Assembly (NCBI GenBank): GCA_964023275.1
Contig: OZ029923.1
Location: forward strand, 3,515,239-3,579,238
Length of the DNA: 64,000 bases
Source: Norana najaformis
Lineage: Eukaryota; Annelida; Clitellata; Crassiclitellata; Hormogastridae
Direction of reading: 5' to 3'
The position numbers and the translations under genes are program-made. This document shows, in pieces, positions 57,365-64,000 of this stretch. Within the stretch, counting starts at the first letter, position 1. The number at the start of each line of letters is the position of its first letter. The notes beneath the pieces were generated by a model that searched no databases, was not told the DNA's origin, and saw only the letters and a program-made list of their open reading frames with translations.

Positions 57365-60300
57365 CTGTCAATCAATCAAGCAAACTTTTTTGATTGATCA
57401 ATGACCTTAACAACAAGTCGATGCGGTTATCGGTCTTACTATACAGCTGACGTAAACGGTTTTTGACCAATTTATAATAACCAGTTTTTTTTATTCATTT
57501 ATGGGTTTTTAACCAATTTATCATTCAGCGTATTATGGATTCAAACGAAAGCGCAAAGTACAAGATATTTTGCTGAGATTTGTGTGAAGAATAATTGGAT
57601 AGAGAAATTCGTTTTCCAGTTAGAGAAATTCTTGTGTCAGATAGAGAAATTACTGTCTGCACCAGGCCTGCGAGTTTATAAACCTTTTGGTAGCCACTTC
57701 ATTTTCATTTCAAATATTCATTTTATTCAATGATGATTTTTCGTTAAAAACAGGATGCCCCGAGATATCTGAGTTGTATGCATAGACACCATGAAAATTA
57801 ATATTTAATGATTCATACTGAATATTAATTAATATTTATGATGTCATTATTTAATATTCATGTTGTCTGTATACTGACTTGACCCGTGATCACCATGACG
57901 TTGGAGAAGAGGGCGATCCATAGTTCGAGGCTTCCGACGATGACGTAACGAACAGCGTCTCTGGCGCCACCTGCCGGTTGGTAGACAAACCAGAGCACAA
58001 TGGCGAGCACAGTGGAGAACGAAGCATTCACTGTCATCAGGACATAGGCGACCATATTAACGTAGTACTCGCTTGGAACACGACTGCACAAGAGCAGAGG
58101 AAACACCCCTTCTTTACTTTACACTTCGGGGTAAAAATAAACCTATCCTCAATGACGTCAACCTCAGAAAGTTCATGGATATATATATATTCTTCTTAGC
58201 CAGTTCATTGATATATGTATATATATATATGTGTATATATATATCAAAAGTCTGCCCTCCGTTTCTGTATATATACCCCTGAACTTTCTGAGGTTTCGAT
58301 ATGTATGTATATATATATTGCTATATATAAGTTTGCCCCTTCGTTTCTCTGCCTGTTTATGTTTCAGTCTCTCTGCCTTTTTCTGTGTGTCTGTGTCCCT
58401 GACTTTGCCTGTGTCCCTATCTCTGTCTTTCTCTGTATGTCCCAGTGTATTTCTAAAAGACCCGTCGGGTGACTCACATGCGAACCAGTGGAAGGAGGAG
58501 GACGAAAGCCGAGGCGAGGAAGAAACCGAAGACTGACGACAGAGACACTCGCCAGGTGAACTGCTCGCTATCGCCCTCTGGCGACTGACCGCCACATTCG
58601 TATATCGGCGCATCCTGTATTAGAAATTTTAAAAATACTTATCCAATAACTTAAAATAGCTGAGCGCCCTACGAGGGTGAGCTAAGGTAGACGTCAACGG
58701 CCCTGGCGGCCTTAAGATGTCGTTAAACGCTGAATAATCCAAGCCTCCATTTAGACACCTTTAAAACATTTTCGACAGATGCTATATATTTTCATCAACA
58801 TCCTTTAGACTTGATTTTCTACTCAGTTACGTCAAGCGTATGACCACGACGATGTCTGAACATGTTGCCCCCACTTTTCCGTATCTGGTAATCGTAATTC
58901 CGAGATTTCTACAGCGCCCAACGATAGCCACGTCACGGGGACCAGCTTAATCACAGGCGCTAAGTCAAAACAAAATCGATAGGCAAAAAGGATTCGGTTC
59001 CAGGTCAAGATTCAAAAGTCAGGCAGAGAGACAGCGTGGCAGCTACGGTGGGTGGCGTTTGGGGTTGGAGAGGAGAGAGAGACAAGAGGAAGAAGGGGTG
59101 TCAGGATAGGACGCCCCTTCTTTGATTGTGTGAATGGCGGTTCTCATATCCCATTCCTTGATTTCTAGATCTACCCTAACATTGTCCATCCATTTCTTGG
59201 ACTGTCTTCCTCGATTCCATAAAGTGCCCTGGCTGGTAATCTTCCATTGTTCATCCTCGTTACATGCTCGAATCAAGTCAGCCTTCTTTCTGTAATCCTG
59301 TCCACCAATATCTTCCTCTGTCCCAGCTCTTCTCCGGCCACCTCGTTGCGAATCCTCTCGCGTCTGCTTCTACCCAGGATTCTCCTCAGCCGGTTCATTT
59401 CCGTCACTAGCAGCCTCCTTTCATCCTCCTTTCGTTTGCACCAGCACTCTGATCCATATAGCAACACCGGGATGACAAGTGCTTCGTACAGTTTTATCTT
59501 TGTATTTGTTAATATATACTGTGCGTTTTCCATATCTTGTTCAGTCTACCAAACATTGCCGATGCCAGACCAATCTTTCGTTTTATATCTTTTGTGCATT
59601 AAAACGAAGGATTGACCATCCTTTAATAGATATGTTTAACTCCGCCACTGCCTCCTTTGGGGGTAGTGCCAGTCCCGAGCCTGGATAAAGGAGGAGGGCG
59701 ACGTCAACGGCCTTTGATGCCATAAGATGTCGTTAAACTGAGGAACTACTTAGCAGATATGTTGTTACGATGTCTCGTTAGACACCTTTAAAATGCAGTC
59801 CACCGATGGTATATAAACAATAACTCCGCCACTGTCTTGTTTGGGGGCAGTGCCAGTCCCAAGCTTGGATAAAGGAGGAGGGCGACGGCAACGGCCTTTG
59901 ATGCCATAAGCTGTCGTTAAACTGAGGAACTACTACTATATATAGAACAACTGCGTTAAGTCGCCAGTTGCTATCGGGAGTATTAGGGATAATGTGAAGT
60001 CGAAGTCAGCGACTACGGCACCCGTAAGGTGTCGCTAAGCACTGGAAAAGCAATGGCCAGATGTCACGAAATACACGAAGAATTGAATAGAATTATGAAA
60101 AACTACGAATAGAAGCTGCAAAGAAGAACGAAAAGAAACTACGAAGAAGAACGAATAAAAAATACGAAGAACAAAGAACATAAAACTAAAAAGAACGAAT
60201 AGAAAAATACAAAGAAGAACAAGCAGAAACTACGAAATCCGAGCGATTGAATTCTAAGACGAGCGAATAGAAAATGCAAAATCGGAACGCAAAAATAACT

Positions 60301-62057
60301 CCATCCATTAAATAAACATAAAATACGGGCCAGACAACGAAGAATAAAGAAAGAAGTTTTAAAAGAAATTTCAATAATGTCAACGGTCTTTGCTGCCATA
60401 AGATGTCGTTAAACACTGAACGATGCAGTGCTCTCTTTAGACACCTTTAAAACATTATTCAACGATTTTATATATTTCAAAAACTGCGTTTGATAAAAAT
60501 AAATAGAACGGGTTGATGTAATTTACGGTCGACGTCAACGGCCCTGGCAGCCATAAGATGTCGTAAAACACTAAAGCAACGAAGTTTGGGTAGACTCTAC
60601 AATAATATCCCTAAATGGGGTTTGCTTAGGCATTTGATACCAATATAAAGTTCGATGATCCCAATAAAGAGGTTCGTTTGATTCGCTTACAATTAGGAGC
60701 AGTGAATCTAAATGCCCGACTTTATAATCTAAAATTTGCATCCAACTGATTTGTGTGACATCGGTATTGCGAAGGAAAACATTTATGTGTTATTAAATTG
60801 TCGAAAACGGTGTATTTTTCAGATACTACCAGTCAAGAGCACCGCAAACCGGTTGAATTTAACTACCAATGACATTTTATGTAGCACTTATTTACGAAAT
60901 GAAGTCTATATAACTGTTTTGCCATTTCATCTGTGACCACTTGTAATAAACGAATAGGAGCGGCATGCATCGTTTGACTACTGATTAGTTCTATACGATA
61001 TGCCTGAGCTTCATACTACGTGAATAGAATGGTGTGTTGAGGGTCTATTGTTCAGACACTTGTATTAATTAATGTAAATAGTCCTGTGTTGTTATTAATG
61101 TCTGTTTTGCTAAGTAAACGACGGCTTATGTAAATGTTAGGTTAATTGTTCAGTTCTGTTGGTATGCAACTTTGGGCCACTCGCTGTAATTAATAAATCA
61201 GCAGAAGCGGCGTCTCCTAATGTAGCCTAAAACTACACTAATATAGCCTAAAACTAGACTTATATAGCCTGAAACTAAACTAATGTAGCCTAAAACTAGA
61301 CTAATATAGCCTAAAACTAGACTAATGTAGTTTATAATATAATAGACTAATAATTGTTTTCCGATCCACGTTAAATATAGCCTAGTATAGCCTAGAAGCA
61401 TATAAGTGGGCAAATTTAGGAAATAAGAAATGTGGAGTTTAGCCGACTGAAGCCGAGTAAAGCCGAACAATATCAAGTTAAGTGGAGTTATAATGAGTGA
61501 TGTCGAATCAAGCCGCTTGATACCTAATGAAGCCGAGTGATACCGAATGAAGCCGAGTGATGCCGAATGATACCAAATGATACCGAATGATACCGAATGA
61601 AGCCGAATGATACCGAATGATACCGACTGATACCGAATGAAGCCGAGTGATAATTAATGAAGCCGAGTGATACCGAATGAAGCCGAGTGATGCCGAATGA
61701 TACCGAATGAACCCGAATATTACTGAATGAAACCAAGTGATACAGAGTAAAAATCTACTGTACTGTTGTGTTGTTGAACGACGATGTCGTTGATTCCTGG
61801 TCGATTCGGTAGATGGCCGCCGTGAAGAAAATCTCCCAAATGACGACGACTATGGTCGACACAAACACAGCCACCCAGAGAACGATCGTCGCTTTCCATT
61901 CAACGAACGGCTTGATCTGCGACGAACCAAAATATTGAAAATATACAAAATTAGCATGAATAGTCAAAAATAGAGTAGATAAAATAGTTTAAATAGAAAA
62001 AGTAGTGTAAATATTAAAACAGTGTAAACAGACGAATATAACAGGAACACACACACA

Positions 62058-62109
<52 letters not shown>

Positions 62110-63412
62110 TCCAAAGTTTAACGACATCTTATGGCTACAGTGGCCGTTGACGTCTTTAAAATTCTTATCTAGGTAAAGCTTATTGTTCATAATTTTCTGT
62201 TATTGCTTTTAGTTCGTTCGCGAGACACGAATAGTAAAGACCGACGAAGTAATTTTGTAAGAATGTTTTATATCCTAAACGCTTTAAAGGTTTCACGTAA
62301 TGTTTTCTATAGCGATTTAAAGGTGTCTAAACGCAACCTAATATTTGTAAAATGTAAATGCACACGTTTTCTTTAGCGACCGTATGGCCTCGACCCTGCT
62401 CATATTTCAATGAATTAATGAGGTGAGATCCCTCACCACCGCTGCCCGTTTGAATGGGCGCCAGGCCATTTAAGGTCCCCGTAAACGGACCGTGTTAGCC
62501 CGAGATTCAAATCTCTGAAATAAGCCACGACCGGGACGCCAACCGATATAACTTGTAAGCTCATAACATATTAAATAAAAAAATTTGTGGAGCAAGTGTA
62601 GATTTGATTTCGGTGTATACATACCCGGGTCTGACCGAAGGCCACGATAAACGCAATAACCTTAACGGTCAAGCTGACCGTGAAGATTGTGAAGCCCAAG
62701 ACCACTGGCGCTATGTAAAGCTAAAACAGGCAGTTATAGACCTATAACTCACATAGTCCAACACGTAGTAGTAGTAATGGTGGTGGTAGTAGTAGTAGTA
62801 GTAGTGGTAGTAGTAGTGGTAGTAGTAGTAGTAGTAGCAGCAGCAGCAGCAGCAGTAGTTCCAGGGTTTAACGACATCTTATGGCATCAAACGCCGTTGA
62901 TGTCAAACTCCTCTTTTGTCCAGGCTTGGGACTGGCACCACCAGCCTAAAGGCAGTGGCACGTTTTTATAGCTAAGAGCAGGAGATGAACTAGAATCAGA
63001 GAACGACGTTATCTGAATATTATTTATAGCGTCTGCAAAAAGCGTTTTAAGGGTGTCTAAGAGAGCGCTGCATTATCCAGTGTTTAGCGACATCTTACGC
63101 CTATCAGGGCCATTCACATAGACCTTTCCTTCACATAGACCTTACCTGGAGTTCTGAGGTTAGATTGAATTAGCTGACTATCATAGATTAGATGAGTATA
63201 TAGTGTATTCTAAGATTAGAATAGATCAGCGTCTTATGAATTCTAGGATTAGATTAGCAATGAGTGTCGAGATTAGGCGAGGCTAGCATACCATGCAGAT
63301 GCGAAAGTAGGTTTCTTGGGACGCCCATGTAGTAGGAATTCCACGCAGCAGAACCGAAACTGCTATAAAGAGAGTCGACACATTGATGAAAAACGACATC
63401 GAGTGACCCGGA
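57325..63412 (-). CDS. GABA-B-like class C GPCR, partial (TM2 to tail), 6 exons
   Basis: Exons 63412-63292, 62720-62625, 61916-61764, 58614-58478, 58083-57894 and 57364-57325 join in consistent phase. The protein is a chain of six hydrophobic helices. The first contains FFINVSTLFIAVSVLL and the second follows RICMLYIAPVV. The Cys in RICM (start of TM3) and the Cys in YECGG (extracellular loop 2) are the class C disulfide pair. A Trp in TM4 (VVVIWEIF) and the layout of TM5-TM7 resemble GABA-B type receptors. The FVPK-like motif normally ending TM7 is replaced by LFSNVM. The N-terminal ligand-binding part and TM1 are beyond the right edge, and the last coding exon was not found. Membrane receptor; ligand unknown. 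Assignment to class C rests on topology and these landmarks, not on a search. Confidence 0.7.
57894..58083 (-). CDS. Class C GPCR exon e (TM6-TM7)
   Basis: 190 bp: VPSEYYVNMVAYVLMTVNAS, FSTVLAIVLWFVYQP, then DAVRYVIVGSLELWIALFSN. Acceptor CTTGTGCAG. Donor GTGATC after VM joins in frame to a basic exon. Without splicing the frame continues 9 residues (VITGQVSIQTT starts with the shared Val) to a TGA near 57,858, an alternative C-terminus. Confidence 0.72.
58478..58614 (-). CDS. Class C GPCR exon d (loop 2 Cys and TM5)
   Basis: 137 bp, 45 codons plus two bases: DAPIYECGGQSPEGDSEQF, then LSSVFGFFLASAFVLLLPLV. Acceptor CTAATACAG, donor GTGAGT. The Cys is the expected partner of the TM3 Cys. Confidence 0.75.
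58675..58800 (-). mobile_element. Core element (reverse) with AGACACCTTTAAA end
   Basis: GACGTCAACGGCCCTGGCGG CCTTAAGATGTCGTTAAACG, then TTTAGACACCTTTAAAAC and GCTATATATT. Confidence 0.7.
58880..59095 (+). mobile_element. Element F (sense), best copy
   Basis: GAGATTTCTACAGCGCCCAA, CACAGGCGCTAAGTCAAAAC, GGTTCCAGGTCAAGATTCAA and GACAGCGTGGCAGCTACGGT. Confidence 0.75.
59095..59545 (-). pseudogene. Non-LTR retrotransposon, C-terminal fragment
   Basis: Reads NTKIKLYEALVIPVLLYGSE CWCKRKEDERRLLV and NRLRRILGRSRRERIRNEV, frame break near 59,275, then RACNEDEQWKITSQGTLWNR and SKKWMDNVRVDLEIKEW. VLLYGSECW, the RRI-G block and K-W-DNV are diagnostic of LINE reverse-transcriptase C-termini. 5'-truncated and frameshifted. 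Confidence 0.85.
59635..59940 (-). mobile_element. Two copies of element E (reverse)
   Basis: 59,635-59,750 and 59,818-59,938, separated by a short stretch with the AGACACCTTTAAAATGCAGT segment. Confidence 0.85.
60060..60360. repeat. AAGAACGAATAGAAA-type degenerate repeat
   Basis: Purine-rich units of about 30 bp. The minus-strand open frame is composition-driven. Confidence 0.75.
60365..60580 (-). mobile_element. Two core elements (reverse)
   Basis: GTCAACGGTCTTTGCTGCCA and GTCGACGTCAACGGCCCTGG, separated by a TTTAGACACCTTTAAAAC segment. Confidence 0.65.
60581..61200. other. Intron/flank without recognised feature
   Basis: AT-rich; within the intron between class C exons c and d. No coding signal. 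Confidence 0.4.
61205..61345. repeat. 21-bp tandem repeat
   Basis: CTAATATAGCCTAAAACTAG units, about six. Confidence 0.9.
61440..61745. repeat. 10/20-bp AGCCGAGTGATACCGAATGA array
   Basis: About 25 decamer units alternating between AAGCCGAGTG and ATACCGAATG; ends 19 bp from class C exon c's donor side. Confidence 0.95.
61764..61916 (-). CDS. Class C GPCR exon c (TM4 and extracellular loop)
   Basis: 153 bp, 51 codons: IKPFVEWKATIVLWVAVFVS, then VVVIWEIFFTAAIYR and a Ser/Thr/Asn-rich loop with a possible N-glycosylation site (NNT). Acceptor TCGTCGCAG; donor GTACAG is weak, but reading on meets a TAG six bases later, so splicing here is required. Confidence 0.7.
62050..62110. repeat. (TTA)n
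   Basis: Uninterrupted ATT repeat preceded by CACACA. Confidence 0.98.
62335..62560 (+). mobile_element. D element (sense)
   Basis: GCGACCGTATGGCCTCGACC, GGTGAGATCCCTCACCACCG, GGCCATTTAAGGTCCCCGTA and GCCACGACCGGGACGCC. Confidence 0.8.
62625..62720 (-). CDS. Class C GPCR exon b (TM3)
   Basis: 96 bp, 32 codons: LYIAPVVLGFTIFTVSLTVK then VIAFIVAFGQTR. Acceptor CCTGTTTTAG, donor GTATGT, phase 0 at both ends. Confidence 0.75.
62765..62965 (+). mobile_element. (GTA)n/(GCA)n tract and element E copy
   Basis: Trinucleotide repeat ending GTAGTTCCAGGGTTTAACGA, then the E body to GGCAGTGGC. E copies commonly begin with GTAGTAGTAGTTCC, so the microsatellite probably grew from the element's end. Confidence 0.8.
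63292..63412 (-). CDS. Class C GPCR exon a (TM2 and start of TM3)
   Basis: 121 bp: one leading base and 40 codons, PGHSMSFFINVSTLFIAVSV to QETYFRICM. Acceptor GATATTTCAG, donor GTATGC. The preceding exon must end in phase 2 and lies outside the window. Confidence 0.72.
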
Positions 63413-63454
63413 CTGAAATATCCAATCATCATCAACAACATTAGTGCTGTTCAG

Positions 63455-63700
63455 TGGTCTATTGGTAACGCGTTTGGTCAATGATCATGTGGTTGTGGGT
63501 TCGTCTCCGTGTAACGACCCTGGGCAAGTTTATTTGCACACACCGTGCCTCTTTAACCAAGCAGTAGAATTTGCAACCGGCGTAAGCTGGGAAGTAAACG
63601 GCAAGTCCTGCGATGCGCTGGCCCTGTGTCCAGGACCTTGGGATTCGTCCAATGCCGCATTAAGGGCCTAAAGAAAAGGAGATGAGCGCCTCCCATAGTA
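63455..63700 (+). mobile_element. tRNA-derived SINE, family A (complete)
   Basis: Head CAGTGGTCTATTGGTAACGC (A box) and GTGGGTTCGTCTCCG (B box), body GACCCTGGGCAAGTTTATTT to CCAGGACCTTGGGATTCGTC, tail AAGGAGATGAGCGCCTCCC. Best copy of the family. Confidence 0.88.
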
Positions 63701-64000
63701 CAATAGGCCCATGTAACAATAGGCTCATCTCCTAGAAATAACTAGCACAATAGGGCTGTCTATTACAATAAGCCAATATTTATGTTATAGGATTTATCGA
63801 ATACAATGTACAGATTTAGTACTGTACAATAGCCTCTCAACTGAAATAGCTTTACCTAATATAACAGACCTACGCCCATTGAACCAGGACTGTTTGATGC
63901 AATAGGCCTACATATACTGTCTGCTAGTCATCGCTCCGTCAACGGTTCGAATCCTGCTATCAAGCCTTGTATTATCACGTGTTTAACGCCATCTTGTGGG

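Noticed and set aside
61524-61736. 70-codon SFGITRLHSVSFG repeat protein
   Set aside because: Translation of a 10/20-bp tandem DNA array.

Overview
The window is eukaryotic and comes from an invertebrate animal genome. Coding exons are short and scattered among long introns with GT/AG boundaries. The DNA is dense with tRNA-derived SINEs, 5'-truncated LINEs, MITEs and micro- and minisatellites. The three recognisable genes (a PBAF chromatin subunit, a Wnt receptor and a class C receptor) are metazoan. A sponge or another early-branching or marine invertebrate would fit, but the sequence alone does not decide the phylum.

Positions 1-36,130 (minus strand) hold an ARID2 (BAF200) orthologue. Fourteen exons were assembled by eye. 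All thirteen junctions keep reading frame and give 1,941 residues, running from the start codon through the ARID domain, the helical/ARM-like middle, the RFX-type domain and a 3.95-kb glutamine-rich exon. That exon ends on a splice donor at the left edge of the window, so the C-terminal zinc-finger part lies outside. Introns carry LINE 3' ends, SINEs, a hAT-type MITE, at least three pogo/Tigger-like TIR elements and long microsatellites.

Positions 36,131-48,671 contain no assignable conserved gene. They hold a CpG-rich ARID2 promoter region with a NRF1-type palindrome, a dense field of short elements sharing one ~40-bp core, an inverted pair of LINE fragments, a 35-bp minisatellite, a CpG-rich patch with a small ORF, and a 1.25-kb CT-rich higher-order repeat.

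Positions 48,672-50,717 (minus) are an intronless Frizzled receptor with an FZD4-like cysteine-rich domain and seven membrane segments. Its KTxxxW Dishevelled-binding motif reads ETKQSW. A nine-copy 22-bp array sits directly upstream of the start codon.

Positions 50,948-57,300 are mostly satellites, including a ~700-bp imperfect palindrome. Positions 57,325-63,412 (minus) carry six phase-compatible exons of a GABA-B-like class C GPCR, from about TM2 to the cytoplasmic tail. Its N-terminal part lies beyond the right edge. The genes do not form an operon; ARID2 acts in nuclear chromatin and the other two are cell-surface receptors.
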